A stretch of DNA of 64,000 bases from Microbacterium atlanticum (lineage in GTDB: Bacteria; Actinomycetota; Actinomycetes; Actinomycetales; Microbacteriaceae): the NCBI RefSeq assembly GCF_015277815.1, contig NZ_CP063813.1:1798001-1862000 (forward strand), given 5' to 3'. This document shows positions 32,870-41,958 of this stretch, piece by piece. Within the stretch, counting starts at the first letter, position 1. Each line of letters begins with the position of its first letter. Under the pieces are notes generated by a model. That model made no database searches. It saw only the letters and a list, made by a program, of their open reading frames with translations, and was not told where the DNA came from. The position numbers were made by a program, and so were the translations under genes.

Positions 32870-33793
32870 ATGCGCCTCGTCTTCGCCGGCACCCCGGCGC
32901 CGGCTGTGCCGTCGCTGCGCCGGCTCGCGGCATCCGCTCACGACATCGTCGCCGTCATCACCCGCACCGACGCGCCCGTCGGGCGAAGACGCGTCCTCAC
33001 GCCGTCGCCCGTCGCCGCGGCCGCGCACGAGCTGGGACTCCGGGTGATCCGAGCGGATCGACTGGACGCCGGCGTGACCTCCGAGGTCGCCGCTCTCGCC
33101 CCCGACCTCGGGGTCATCGTCGCCTACGGCGGCCTGGTGCGCGAGCCGCTCCTGTCGACCCCCGAGCACGGCTGGATCAACCTGCACTTCTCGCTGCTTC
33201 CGCGCTGGCGGGGTGCGGCGCCCGTTCAGCAGGCGCTCATCGCCGGCGACGCCGAGACCGGCGCCAGCGTGTTCCAGCTCGTCGCCGAGCTCGACGCGGG
33301 AGACGTGTTCGGCCAGCGCGCCGTGTCGATCCCGGCAGACGCGACCGCCGGAGACCTTCTGACGTCCCTCGCCGAGTCCGGCGCGGGGCTGCTGGCCGAA
33401 GTGGTCGACGCCATCGCGGCCGGGACGGCCAGCGCACGACCGCAGGAGGGCGGTGTCACCTACGCCGGGAAGCTCGGCGACGACGACGGCCGCATCCGCT
33501 GGGAGGATCCGAGGCCGGCGGTCCTCGGACGCATCCGCGGCGTCACCCCCGAGCCCGGGGCGCACACGACGATCGACGGCGCACGGTTGAAGGTGCTCGC
33601 GGTCGCCGCGGCGCCCGACGACGCGCCGGTCCTCGCCCCGGGAGCACTCGCCCTGCACGGCCGCCAGGTGCTCGCCGGGACGGGCTCGGCCCCCGTTGTG
33701 CTCGAGACCGTGCAGCCGGCCGGCAAGGGTGCGATGCGGGCAGCCGACTGGTGGCGGGGTCGCCGCGCCGGCGACGCGGTGGCCGGATCGTGA
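32870..33793 (+). CDS. fmt: Methionyl-tRNA formyltransferase
   Basis: 307 residues. It formylates initiator Met-tRNA using 10-formyl-THF. MRLVFAGTPAPAVPSL opens the formyltransferase fold, the catalytic Asn-His-Asp set lies around NLHFSLLPRWRGAAPVQQAL and ELDAGDVF, and the C-terminal OB-like domain includes RIRGVTPEPGAHT. It lies 16 bp after priA with AGGAG upstream, and its TGA overlaps the GTG of rsmB. Confidence 0.97.
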   Translation: MRLVFAGTPAPAVPSLRRLAASAHDIVAVITRTDAPVGRRRVLTPSPVAAAAHELGLRVIRADRLDAGVTSEVAALAPDLGVIVAYGGLVREPLLSTPEHGWINLHFSLLPRWRGAAPVQQALIAGDAETGASVFQLVAELDAGDVFGQRAVSIPADATAGDLLTSLAESGAGLLAEVVDAIAAGTASARPQEGGVTYAGKLGDDDGRIRWEDPRPAVLGRIRGVTPEPGAHTTIDGARLKVLAVAAAPDDAPVLAPGALALHGRQVLAGTGSAPVVLETVQPAGKGAMRAADWWRGRRAGDAVAGS

Positions 33794-35160
33794 GCCGCAC
33801 CGTCGCCGCGCGCCGCGTCGCCTACGACACCCTCCGGGCGGTCCACGAATCGGACGCGTACGCGAATCTCCTGCTTCCCACGGCGATCACCCGCGCGGGG
33901 CTGTCGAGCGCCGACGCCGCGCTCGCGACCGAGCTCACCTACGGGACGCTGCGGCGGCAGGGCACGTACGACGCCGTGATCTCCATCGCCGCCGACCGGC
34001 CCATCGGCGAGATCGACCCCGCCGTTCTGGACGCGCTGCGCCTCGGCGTCCACCAGCTGCTGTCGACCCGGGTGGCCTCGCACGCCGCGGTGAACGAGTC
34101 CGTCGAGCTCGCCCGCTCCGCCGGGGGCCGGGGTGCGGCCGGGTTCGCGAACGCGGTGCTGCGGCGCGTCTCGCGCGACACCCCGGGCGACTGGATGACC
34201 CACGTGGCCGCCAGCGCGCGCTCGGACGACGAGCAGCTCGGCCTGTTGTTCTCCCATCCCGTCTGGGTCGTGCGGGCGTTCCGCCGTGCCCTCGCCGCGG
34301 AGGGGCGCGCCGACGAGCTGGAAGCCCTGCTCACCGCCGACAACGCCTCGCCGCGCGTCACGATGGCCGCGCTCCCGGAGCTCGCCGACGTGCCCGAGGA
34401 GGCGAGGCGGACGCCCTTCTCGCCGATCGGCTTCCGGCTGGGCGGCGGCGACCCCGAGACCCTGGTGAGCGCCAGCGGGGGGCGCATCCGCGTCCAGGAC
34501 GAGGGCTCCCAGCTGGCCGCGCTCGCACTGACGCGGGCGATGCCGGTGTCGGCGGGGGAGCGCTGGCTCGACCTGTGCGCCGGACCCGGCGGCAAGACCG
34601 CCGTGCTGGCGGCCGAGGCGCTCGCGCACGGGGCGTCGCTCGAGGCGAACGAGATCTCGCCCACGCGGGCGGGCCTGGTCCGTCAGGCGCTGGCCGGGGT
34701 GCCACTGGGGGTCACGGTCTCGGAGCAGGACGGTCGCACCCGCGCCGGGGATGCTCCGGGTACCTACGACCGCATCCTGGTGGATGCCCCGTGCACCGGT
34801 CTCGGCGCGCTGCGGCGCCGCCCCGAAGCCCGGTGGCGCAAGGCGCCCAGCGACGTGCCCGCTCTGACCGAGTTGCAGCGCGAGCTGCTCGACGCCGCGG
34901 TGACCGCCCTCAAGCCGGGAGGCGTCGTCGCGTACGTGACGTGCTCACCGCACCTCGCCGAGACCTCCGGCGTCGTGGCGGACATCCTCAGGGAGTGGGA
35001 CAGCGCGCTCGAGGAGCTCTCGGCCCGCGACGTCATCACCGCACTGTCGTCCGCGGACCCGGGCCTGCCTCGGCAGTCCGACGAGAGCGGGCGGGCGCAG
35101 CTCTGGCCGCACCGGCACAACACCGACGCCATGTCGGTGTCGCTGCTGCGGCGCGTCTGA
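33790..35160 (+). CDS. rsmB: 16S rRNA (cytosine-C5) methyltransferase RsmB
   Basis: 456 residues. An N-terminal NusB-like RNA-binding domain (about 1-140: AARRVAYDTLRAVHESDAYA, GARFANAVLRRV-like GFANAVLRRV) precedes a Rossmann methyltransferase. The SAM loop is DLCAGPGGKTAVLA, and the two catalytic cysteines are in DAPCTGLGALRRRPEARW and YVTCSPHLAET. It methylates C967-type positions of 16S rRNA. The start GTG at 33790 overlaps the fmt stop. It converges on glsA with a small shared hairpin in the 23-bp gap. Confidence 0.95.
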   Translation: MSRTVAARRVAYDTLRAVHESDAYANLLLPTAITRAGLSSADAALATELTYGTLRRQGTYDAVISIAADRPIGEIDPAVLDALRLGVHQLLSTRVASHAAVNESVELARSAGGRGAAGFANAVLRRVSRDTPGDWMTHVAASARSDDEQLGLLFSHPVWVVRAFRRALAAEGRADELEALLTADNASPRVTMAALPELADVPEEARRTPFSPIGFRLGGGDPETLVSASGGRIRVQDEGSQLAALALTRAMPVSAGERWLDLCAGPGGKTAVLAAEALAHGASLEANEISPTRAGLVRQALAGVPLGVTVSEQDGRTRAGDAPGTYDRILVDAPCTGLGALRRRPEARWRKAPSDVPALTELQRELLDAAVTALKPGGVVAYVTCSPHLAETSGVVADILREWDSALEELSARDVITALSSADPGLPRQSDESGRAQLWPHRHNTDAMSVSLLRRV

Positions 35161-35164
35161 CCTC

Positions 35165-35179
35165 GACGCCGGCGGCGTC
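35165..35179. terminator. Short hairpin between convergent rsmB and glsA
   Basis: GACGCC-GGC-GGCGTC, a 6-bp stem with a 3-nt loop in the 23-bp gap between the two stop codons. It could serve both directions but is weak. Confidence 0.35.
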
Positions 35180-35183
35180 CCGG

Positions 35184-36356
35184 TCAATCGGCGAGGCGGA
35201 TCGAGTGCGGCATCTGCTCGAACTCGGTGCGCAGCGCGACGAGCGCCGCGTCGTGCGCGCGGCCGAGAGCGCGAGCGTCGACGGTCACCTCGGCCCCGTC
35301 GGGCATCGCCTCCGCGACCTCCCGCAGCACCGCGACCACCCGCTCCATCCCCGCCAGCCCGAGCTCGCCCGAGAGGCGCAGCACCCGGCCGCGATCGGTG
35401 TCCTCGACCGTGAATGCGGGGACCGCGACGCTGTCGTGCGGCTCCAGCAGGTGCATGCCGAATCGTTCGGAGAGCGCCTCGAGCAGGGCGATGCCGCGCA
35501 CGGAGTTGCCGTGCTCGTCCAGGCGAGGGCTGAAGGCCGCGACCCCGAACTGCGAGGGTGCGACGGCCAGGAGGCCGCCGCTCACTCCGCTCTTGGCGGG
35601 CAGCCCCACCCGCAGCAGCCATTCACCGGAGTAGTCGTACATGCCGCAGCTGGTCATGATCGACAGCACGTCGCGCGCAACGGGCTCGGGAACGACCCGG
35701 TCGCCGTTGACGGGGTTCACCCCGCCGAAGGCGAGGGTCGCGGACATGACGGCGAGGTCGCGCACCGTCACCAGCACCGAGCACTGCCGGAAGTAGGTCT
35801 CGACGGCGGTGTCGACGGGACCGTCGATGATCCCGTGCGATCGCAGGAGATGCGCCAGCGCGCGGTTGCGGTCGCCGGTGGCGGACTCCGAGGCGTACAC
35901 CTGCTCGTCCACCCACAGCGAGCGTCCGGCGAACGCCGAGAGACCGTCGACGATGCGTGCCGTCCGCTCGTCGACGCCGCCGCCGGGGATCAGCCCCGAC
36001 GTCGCGATGGCACCGGCGTTGACCATCGGGTTGGCGGGGCGGCCGGTTCCGGCCTCGAGGCTGATCGCATTGAACGGCTCTCCGCTCGGCTCGGCGCCGA
36101 CCCTGCGCATCACCTCGTCGCGTCCGCGGTCCGCCAGGGCGAGCGCCAGCACGAACGGCTTCGAGATCGACTGGATGGTGAACTCGTGGTCGGCGTCCCC
36201 GACGGCGCGCACCCGTCCGCGGGGGCCCACGACAGCCAGCGCCAGCCGATCCGGGTCGGCGGCTGCGAGCTGCGGGATGTAGTCCGCGGTGGCACCGCCC
36301 GTCTGCGGGCGGACGTCCTCCAGTGCCTCGTGCAGCAGCGCCGTGATGGGATCCAC
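35184..36356 (-). CDS. glsA: Glutaminase with C-terminal STAS-like domain
   Basis: 390 residues. The first 300 form a glutaminase A (beta-lactamase-like serine hydrolase) that turns glutamine into glutamate and ammonia. The catalytic S63-x-x-K66 is in IQSISKPF, with NPMVNAGAI, GDRNRALA, TSCGMYDYSGEW and SGVSGGLLAV as further signatures. The C-terminal 80 residues (from about 310: VEDTDRGRVLRLSGEL, AEVTVDARALGRAHDAALVAL) resemble a STAS domain, which in related long glutaminases may be regulatory. The GTG start lies 6 nt after TATGGT on the minus strand, so it is probably leaderless. It is divergent from rpe with only 20 bp between starts. Confidence 0.94.
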   Translation of the reverse strand: MDPITALLHEALEDVRPQTGGATADYIPQLAAADPDRLALAVVGPRGRVRAVGDADHEFTIQSISKPFVLALALADRGRDEVMRRVGAEPSGEPFNAISLEAGTGRPANPMVNAGAIATSGLIPGGGVDERTARIVDGLSAFAGRSLWVDEQVYASESATGDRNRALAHLLRSHGIIDGPVDTAVETYFRQCSVLVTVRDLAVMSATLAFGGVNPVNGDRVVPEPVARDVLSIMTSCGMYDYSGEWLLRVGLPAKSGVSGGLLAVAPSQFGVAAFSPRLDEHGNSVRGIALLEALSERFGMHLLEPHDSVAVPAFTVEDTDRGRVLRLSGELGLAGMERVVAVLREVAEAMPDGAEVTVDARALGRAHDAALVALRTEFEQMPHSIRLAD

Positions 36357-36362
36357 GGCTCG

Positions 36363-36370
36363 ACCATAAT
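36363..36370. promoter_or_regulatory. Overlapping divergent -10 elements of glsA and rpe
   Basis: Minus strand TATGGT (complement of 36363-36368) ends 6 nt before the glsA GTG. Plus strand CATAAT (36365-36370) ends 6 nt before the rpe GTG. The two hexamers share four base pairs, so RNA polymerase can probably open only one direction at a time. The -35 boxes would lie inside the opposite coding regions. Confidence 0.6.
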
Positions 36371-36376
36371 GGAGCC

Positions 36377-37072
36377 GTGCTCCCGAACGACGAGACCGGC
36401 CGCGCGGGCGGCATCCGCATCAACCCCAGCATCCTGGCCGCCGACTTCGTCAACATGCAGGCGGAGCTGGCCCGGATCGCCACCGCGGACTTCGTGCACG
36501 TCGACGTCATGGACAACCACTTCGTGCCCAACCTCACGTTCGGGCCGCAGATGGTCGAGCGCATCCAGGCCACCAGCCCGGTGCCGCTGGACGTGCATCT
36601 CATGATCACCGACCCCGACCGCTGGGCACCGGGCTACGCGGAGCTGGGGGCCGCCTCGGTCACGTTCCACCTCGAGGCCGCGACCGAGCCGGTCGCGCTG
36701 GCCCGCCGGCTGCGCGGCATCGGCGCCCGCGCCGGTGTCGCGGTGAAGCCCGCCACGCCCGTGGAGAGCCTCTTCGACCTGCTCGAGGACTTCGACCAGA
36801 TCCTCGTCATGACCGTCGAACCGGGTTTCGGCGGGCAGTCCTTCATGCCCGAGACCATGCCCAAGCTGCGCCGGCTGGCCGACGAGGCGCACCGGCGCCG
36901 GTCCTCGGTGTGGCTGCAGGTCGACGGCGGGATCGGCGAGAGCACCATCGCCCAGGCCGCCGAGGCGGGCGCCGATACGTTCGTCGCCGGATCCGCGGTG
37001 TTCGGCGCCGGCGACCCGGCCGGCGCGATCATCGGATTGCGCGAGGCGGCCGCCGCCCACCACGTGCACTGA
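36377..37072 (+). CDS. rpe: Ribulose-phosphate 3-epimerase
   Basis: 231 residues, a TIM barrel. It interconverts ribulose 5-phosphate and xylulose 5-phosphate in the pentose phosphate pathway. [13 protein letters not shown], the metal site [36 protein letters not shown] and VDGGIG are all standard. The GTG start is 6 nt after CATAAT with no Shine-Dalgarno, so the mRNA is probably leaderless. The N-terminus has about 12 extra residues before the barrel. Confidence 0.96.
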   Translation: MLPNDETGRAGGIRINPSILAADFVNMQAELARIATADFVHVDVMDNHFVPNLTFGPQMVERIQATSPVPLDVHLMITDPDRWAPGYAELGAASVTFHLEAATEPVALARRLRGIGARAGVAVKPATPVESLFDLLEDFDQILVMTVEPGFGGQSFMPETMPKLRRLADEAHRRRSSVWLQVDGGIGESTIAQAAEAGADTFVAGSAVFGAGDPAGAIIGLREAAAAHHVH

Positions 37073-37110
37073 CCGCGGTCACGCGTCGGCGAGGCATCCC
37101 GCCCGGACGG

Positions 37111-37116
37111 TACGCT
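37111..37116 (+). promoter_or_regulatory. -10 element of leaderless hisE
   Basis: TACGCT ends 6 nt before the hisE GTG at 37123. No Shine-Dalgarno sequence lies between. Confidence 0.55.
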
Positions 37117-37122
37117 GGCGTG

Positions 37123-37386
37123 GTGAAGACGTTCGACGCGCTGTACGCCGAGCTCGCCGCGAAAGCAGCCGAGCGCCCCGAGGGGTCGGGCACCGTCGCA
37201 CAGCTGGACGCGGGCGTCCACGCGATCGGCAAGAAGATCGTCGAGGAGGCCGCCGAGGTCTGGATGGCGGCCGAGTACGAGTCGGCGGATGCCGCAGCCG
37301 AGGAGATCTCGCAGCTGCTGTACCACCTCCAGGTGCTGATGCTCGCGAAGGGGCTGACCCTCGAAGACGTCTACCGACATCTCTGA
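37123..37386 (+). CDS. hisE: Phosphoribosyl-ATP diphosphatase
   Basis: 87 residues, the normal size of a free-standing HisE (MazG-like fold). It hydrolyses PR-ATP to PR-AMP, step 2 of histidine synthesis. [17 protein letters not shown], the helix with metal-binding acidic residues [16 protein letters not shown] and the [16 protein letters not shown] helix are diagnostic. GTG at 37123 is the start that fits both the family N-terminus and the -10 spacing. hisG follows 40 bp later, as in most actinobacteria. Confidence 0.95.
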   Translation: MKTFDALYAELAAKAAERPEGSGTVAQLDAGVHAIGKKIVEEAAEVWMAAEYESADAAAEEISQLLYHLQVLMLAKGLTLEDVYRHL

Positions 37387-37426
37387 GCGCGCGCCCCCGT
37401 CCGCCCTCGAACCGAAAGCCCCGCCC

Positions 37427-38269
37427 ATGCTGCGAATCGCCGTGCCCAACAAGGGCTCGCTCGCCGAGACCGCCTCTGAGATGCTCCACGAAGCCGGCTA
37501 CATCGGTCGGCGCGACCCCAAGGACCTTCACGTCATCGACCCTGAGAACGAGGTCGAGTTCTTCTACCTGCGCCCCAAGGACATCGCCACCTACGTCGGC
37601 TCCGGCGCGCTGGACGTCGGGATCACCGGCCGCGACCTGCTGCTCGATGCCCGCATGCCGGGTGCGCGAGAGGTCGAGGCCCTCGGCTTCGGGGACTCGA
37701 CATTCCGCTTCGCGGGGCCGCCCGGACGGTTCGCCGACGTCGAGGACCTGCAGGGCTTCCGCGTCGCGACGGCCTACCCCGGGCTCGTCGACGCGTTCCT
37801 CGACGATCGCGGCGTCGCGGTCGACCTGGTGCCGCTGGACGGTGCGGTCGAGTCGGCCGTGCGGCTCGGCGTGGCCGACGCCGTCGCCGACGTCGTCTCG
37901 ACCGGCACCACGCTGCGCCAGGCGGGACTGGAGATCTTCGGCCCGGTGCTGCTGCAGTCCGAGGCGGTCCTGATCACATCGCCCACCCAGGCGGAGGGCA
38001 CCGGCACCCTGCTCCGTCGCCTCCGCGGCGTGATGGTCGCGCGGCGGTACGTGATGGTCGACTACGACCTCCCGGCCGAGCTGGTGGATGACGCCGTCAA
38101 GATCGCCCCCGGCATCGAGTCGCCGACGATCTCGCCGCTGCGCGACCCCGCGTGGGTCGCGGTGCGCGTCATGGTCGCCCGGAAGGGTGTGAACCAGGTG
38201 ATGGACGCGCTCTACGCGATCGGCGCCCGCGCCATCCTCGTCACGGCGATCCACAACGCGAGGCTCTGA
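37427..38269 (+). CDS. hisG: ATP phosphoribosyltransferase (long form)
   Basis: 280 residues, the long HisG with a C-terminal ACT-like regulatory domain, so no HisZ is needed. It starts histidine synthesis from ATP and [27 protein letters not shown] and the PRPP site [14 protein letters not shown] are visible, and the C-terminal domain includes the [15 protein letters not shown] segment that senses histidine in known homologues. It ends in a TGATG overlap with hisF. Confidence 0.97.
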   Translation: MLRIAVPNKGSLAETASEMLHEAGYIGRRDPKDLHVIDPENEVEFFYLRPKDIATYVGSGALDVGITGRDLLLDARMPGAREVEALGFGDSTFRFAGPPGRFADVEDLQGFRVATAYPGLVDAFLDDRGVAVDLVPLDGAVESAVRLGVADAVADVVSTGTTLRQAGLEIFGPVLLQSEAVLITSPTQAEGTGTLLRRLRGVMVARRYVMVDYDLPAELVDDAVKIAPGIESPTISPLRDPAWVAVRVMVARKGVNQVMDALYAIGARAILVTAIHNARL

Positions 38270-39042
38270 TGGGCCTGGTCTGCCGCGTCATCCCGTGTCT
38301 CGACGTCGCCGCCGGCCGCGTCGTGAAGGGCGTCAACTTCCAGAATCTGCGCGACATGGGCGATCCCGTCGAGCTCGCACGGGAGTACTTCCGCCAGGGC
38401 GCCGACGAGATCACGTTCCTCGACGTGACCGCGACGGTCGACGAGCGCTCCACCACCTACGACGTCGTGCGACGCACCGCCGAAGAGGTCTTCATCCCGC
38501 TCACCGTCGGCGGTGGCGTCCGCTCGGCGGATGACGTCGCCCGCCTCCTCTCCGTCGGCGCCGACAAGATCGGCGTCAACTCGGCCGCGATCGCCCGCCC
38601 GCCGCTGCTCGACGAGATCGCCGACCGGTTCGGCGCGCAGGTGCTGGTGCTGTCGCTGGACGTCAAGCGCTCGCCGGAGACGGAGTCCGGCTTCGTGGTG
38701 ACCACGCACGGCGGCCGCACCGAGACCACGCTGGACGCACTCGCGTGGGCGCGCGAGGCCATCGAGCGGGGCGCGGGCGAGCTGCTGGTGAACTCGATCG
38801 ACGCCGACGGCACAAAGCAGGGCTTCGACCTGGAGCTGGTCGGCCTGATGCGGGAACTGTCCAGCGTGCCCGTGATCGCCTCGGGCGGCGCGGGCAATGC
38901 CGCCCACTTCGGCCCCGCCATCGCTGCGGGCGCCGACGCCGTGCTCGCGGCATCCGTCTTCCACTCCGGCCAGCTCACCGTCGGGGACGTCAAGTCCGCC
39001 ATGATGGCAGAGGGCATCGCGGTACGAGAGGTGGCGGCATGA
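38269..39042 (+). CDS. hisF: Imidazole glycerol phosphate synthase subunit HisF
   Basis: 257 residues, a beta/alpha barrel cyclase. It uses ammonia from HisH to make IGP and AICAR. The catalytic Asp residues are in [16 protein letters not shown] (D11) and [30 protein letters not shown] and IASGGAG phosphate-loop segments are present. The ATG shares one base with the hisG stop. The HisH partner and hisA/B/C/D are not in this window. Confidence 0.97.
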   Translation: MGLVCRVIPCLDVAAGRVVKGVNFQNLRDMGDPVELAREYFRQGADEITFLDVTATVDERSTTYDVVRRTAEEVFIPLTVGGGVRSADDVARLLSVGADKIGVNSAAIARPPLLDEIADRFGAQVLVLSLDVKRSPETESGFVVTTHGGRTETTLDALAWAREAIERGAGELLVNSIDADGTKQGFDLELVGLMRELSSVPVIASGGAGNAAHFGPAIAAGADAVLAASVFHSGQLTVGDVKSAMMAEGIAVREVAA

Positions 39043-39404
39043 GCGACACGGTCGACGAGCGGATCGGGCGGGTGAGGTTCGACCGCGACGGCCTGGTCGC
39101 GGCGATCATCCAGCAGTGGGACACCCGGGAGGTGCTCATGCTCGGATGGATGGATGCCGAGGCCCTGCGCCGCACGCTCACCGAGGGCCGGGTCACCTTC
39201 TGGTCCCGGTCGCGCCAGGAGTACTGGCGCAAGGGTGACACGTCCGGCCACATCCAGCTCGTCCGCGGCGCGCGGCTGGACTGCGACGGCGACGCGGTGC
39301 TGATCGAGGCCGAGCAGGTCGGCCCCGCCTGCCACACCGGCACGCGGACGTGCTTCGACGCGGACGACCTGGAGCCGGTGACCCAGTTGAGCGGTGCGAA
39401 GTGA
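39039..39404 (+). CDS. hisI: Phosphoribosyl-AMP cyclohydrolase
   Basis: 121 residues, the stand-alone HisI. It opens the adenine ring of PR-AMP with zinc. [46 protein letters not shown] (metal Asp and Cys) and the paired Cys of [12 protein letters not shown] are visible. The start overlaps the hisF stop (ATGA). The stop TGA overlaps the GTG of the secreted cell-wall protein gene, an unexpected neighbour. Confidence 0.97.
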   Translation: MSDTVDERIGRVRFDRDGLVAAIIQQWDTREVLMLGWMDAEALRRTLTEGRVTFWSRSRQEYWRKGDTSGHIQLVRGARLDCDGDAVLIEAEQVGPACHTGTRTCFDADDLEPVTQLSGAK

Positions 39405-41281
39405 GGTCGGCGCGTCGCCACCGCTTCGTCGCTGTGGCGCTGGCCGCAGTTCTCACCGTGGCGGGGCTGCAGCTGGCGGCCCCGACGGACGCGGCCGTCG
39501 CCGCGACGGCGACCGCCGATCGCATCGCCGGCGGTGACCGCTATGAGACGGCCGCGCGCATCAGCGCCTCGACGTTCGCCCCCGGACCGCCGTTGGTCTA
39601 CGTCGCCAGCGGCACCAGCTTCCCCGACGCGCTGGCCGGTGCCGCTGCAGCAGCCGCCCAGGGGGCGCCGGTGCTGCTGACGGCGCAGAACGACCTGCCC
39701 GGTTCGACGATCGCGGAACTGCGCCGACTTCAGCCGGCCCGCATCGTGGTGCTCGGCGGCGAAGCGGCCGTCTCTCCGCTCGTCGTCGACGGTCTGCAGG
39801 AGCTCACTCCGACCGAGGTCACGAGGATCGCCGGCGCCGACCGGTTCGAGACTGCCGCACTGATCAGCCAGGCGATCTATCCGGCGGGAGCGTCCACCGT
39901 CTACCTCGCCAGCGGAGGCCTGTTCCCCGATGCGCTGTCGGCCGGTCCGGTCGCGGGCCGTGACGCGGCCCCCATCCTGCTGACCCAGGGGGCGCTCCTG
40001 CCCCCGGTGGTCGAAGAGGCGCTGCTCCGGCTGCGCCCGAGCCGGATCATCGCCATGGGCGGCCCGAATGCGCTCTCCGACGCGGTGCTCGACAGTGCGC
40101 GCGCGCTCACCGGTGCGACCGTCGAACGCGTCGCGGGCGACGACCGGTTCGGCACCGCCGCCGCCATCAGCGCTCGCGCCTACTCGGCGGGCGCGGCGAC
40201 CGTGTTCCTCGCCAGCGGCGGGGACTTCCCCGACGCGCTCGCCGGTGCCGCTGCTGCACGCGGCATCCCGATCCTCCTCGCCGGGCGGGATTCCATCCCC
40301 GGGCCGACAGCCGCCGAGCTGATCCGCCTGCGTCCCGGCCGGGTCGTGCTGCTGGGCGGTCCGCAGGCGCTCTCCGAAACGGTGCGCGAACAGGCCGCGA
40401 TCGTCGCGACCACACTGCCGCAGGCGACGGGCGGGCGGCTCACCCGTGACACCGAGGTCCCGGCGGGCGCGTGCCTGGCGTCGCCGGGCGCGGCCTACAG
40501 TCTGTGCGTGCGCACCGACATCGGTGTCGGCGTCTTCCGCGGCCAGACGCCGCTGTGGACCTCCGGCACGACGGACCCGGGCGTGCGCGCGCTGCGCATC
40601 CGATCCGATGGCAACGCCGTGCTGTACACGAGGGACGGGCGGATCGCGTGGCAGTCCAGTACTGCGGGCACCGCAGCCACCGGACTGGACGTGCAGGACG
40701 ACGGCGACGTGATGCTGCGCACGGCGACCGGTGCGATCGTGTGGTCGACCATGACCGGCACATCCTCGCCCCAGTGGCGGCTGCCGTTCGCGTCCGGCCA
40801 GCGATGGTCGGCGGGTGCGCCACACGCCAACTCGGGCGGCACCGTCGGCGCCCGGGGGGCACTGGACTTCGGTCCCCGCGCGGGCGGCGACCGCAGGGTG
40901 CTGTCGATCGCGGACGGCACGGTCTACCGGGTGCAGTGCGCATCCGGCTCGTACCTCGGGATCAACCATGCCAACGGGTGGCAGTCCACCTACTACCACC
41001 TGGTCAACTACCAGGACCACCTCGTCGGTCAGTTCGTGCCCGCGGGCACATACCTCGGCGACGTCGGCCGGACCGTTCCCTGCGGCGGCGGTGCGACGTT
41101 CGACCACGTGCACCTGGTGATCCGCCGGGCCGGGAGCCCCGTCTCGGTCGAGGGGGTCCGGTTCGGCGGCTACACGGTCCGCAGTTCGGGCACCGATTAC
41201 TGGGGCTACTGGAACGACGCCGCCGGGAACCGCGTCGTGACCGCGAACGGCGGCGCTGCCTGCTGCCTGGTCGCACCGTGA
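39401..41281 (+). CDS. Secreted CWB2-repeat / lectin / M23 peptidase-like protein
   Basis: 626 residues. An N-terminal signal peptide (basic RSARRHR, hydrophobic 8-28, then AxA-type sites near 30-36) precedes three cell wall-binding repeat 2 domains (each opens with RIAGGDRYETAA, RIAGADRFETAA or RVAGDDRFGTAA at about 41, 142 and 242). A bulb-lectin-like domain follows (about 356-455, IRSDGNAVLYTRDG and VQDDGDVMLRTATG), then an M23 metallopeptidase domain (about 459-600) with H475, D489 and the HVH motif H569/H571. It probably anchors to the wall and cleaves or binds peptidoglycan. The GTG at 39401 overlaps the hisI stop. No metabolic link to histidine or tryptophan is evident. Confidence 0.88.
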   Translation: MRSARRHRFVAVALAAVLTVAGLQLAAPTDAAVAATATADRIAGGDRYETAARISASTFAPGPPLVYVASGTSFPDALAGAAAAAAQGAPVLLTAQNDLPGSTIAELRRLQPARIVVLGGEAAVSPLVVDGLQELTPTEVTRIAGADRFETAALISQAIYPAGASTVYLASGGLFPDALSAGPVAGRDAAPILLTQGALLPPVVEEALLRLRPSRIIAMGGPNALSDAVLDSARALTGATVERVAGDDRFGTAAAISARAYSAGAATVFLASGGDFPDALAGAAAARGIPILLAGRDSIPGPTAAELIRLRPGRVVLLGGPQALSETVREQAAIVATTLPQATGGRLTRDTEVPAGACLASPGAAYSLCVRTDIGVGVFRGQTPLWTSGTTDPGVRALRIRSDGNAVLYTRDGRIAWQSSTAGTAATGLDVQDDGDVMLRTATGAIVWSTMTGTSSPQWRLPFASGQRWSAGAPHANSGGTVGARGALDFGPRAGGDRRVLSIADGTVYRVQCASGSYLGINHANGWQSTYYHLVNYQDHLVGQFVPAGTYLGDVGRTVPCGGGATFDHVHLVIRRAGSPVSVEGVRFGGYTVRSSGTDYWGYWNDAAGNRVVTANGGAACCLVAP

Positions 41282-41291
41282 GGTCGAGCGC

Positions 41292-41906
41292 GTGAGGCTG
41301 CGTCGTTCCCGTCTGATCGCCGTGGGTGCGATGGTGCTGTGCGGGGCCGTCGGCGTCATCTCGTCGACGCAGACGTGGCTGACCGTCGTCCTGCGCGACG
41401 GCGCCCAGGATCAGCTCGACGTCCCCGGCGCGTCGGCGATCCCGGTCCTGGCCCCCCTCAGCCTGGCCGTGCTCGCGCTGGGGGCCGCGCTGTCGATCGT
41501 GGGCCTGGTCCTCCGCTACCTCTTCGGCACGCTCGCCCTGCTCATCGCGGCAGCCCTCACAGTGCTCACCGCCCCCGTCGTCTTCGCACCGCCGATCACG
41601 GCGGTCGCCTCGGTCGTCACGCAGTCGACCGGCATCGCCGGCGAGGCATCCGTCGCCCGGCTCATCGCGGCCATCGGAACCACCCCCTGGCCCGCCGTGA
41701 GCCTCGTGACCTGGGCGGTCCTGTTCGCGACGGGGGTCTTCGTCCTCGCCACCGCCCACACCTGGCCGCGCAGCGGGCGCCGGTACCGCACCGACGACAC
41801 CGCAGCATCGTCGGCGCCCTCCGGGGCGCGACCTCATGACGCGGCCGGATCGCGCGCCATCGACGATTGGGACGACCTGTCGCGTGGCCAGGACCCGACC
41901 GCCTGA
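41292..41906 (+). CDS. Trp biosynthesis-associated membrane protein
   Basis: 204 residues with four predicted membrane helices (about 8-26, 50-72, 78-98 and 132-150) and a charged cytoplasmic tail from about 155. The helix 1 end SSTQTWLTV and the PLSLAVLALGAAL segment fit the actinobacterial family named for its place in trp operons (TIGR02234 type). Its function is unknown. GTG at 41292, 10 bp after the cell-wall gene, is the likely start. It normally follows trpE, which is absent here. Confidence 0.8.
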   Translation: MRLRRSRLIAVGAMVLCGAVGVISSTQTWLTVVLRDGAQDQLDVPGASAIPVLAPLSLAVLALGAALSIVGLVLRYLFGTLALLIAAALTVLTAPVVFAPPITAVASVVTQSTGIAGEASVARLIAAIGTTPWPAVSLVTWAVLFATGVFVLATAHTWPRSGRRYRTDDTAASSAPSGARPHDAAGSRAIDDWDDLSRGQDPTA

Positions 41907-41910
41907 CCGC

Positions 41911-41916
41911 TAGACT
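41911..41916 (+). promoter_or_regulatory. -10 element upstream of the small membrane protein and trpC
   Basis: TAGACT, 43 bp before the ATG at 41959. The leader carries AGGAG. It may drive the small membrane protein with trpC-trpB-trpA. Confidence 0.5.
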
Positions 41917-41958
41917 GGCGGTATTCCGCGCTTCCCAGGCTTCACCGAGGAGACATCC

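Noticed and set aside
39039..41292. A trpE remnant between hisI and the trp membrane protein
   Set aside because: I read the frames in this interval and found only the CWB2-lectin-M23 protein. No anthranilate synthase motif or pseudogene is visible, so any replacement left no trace here.
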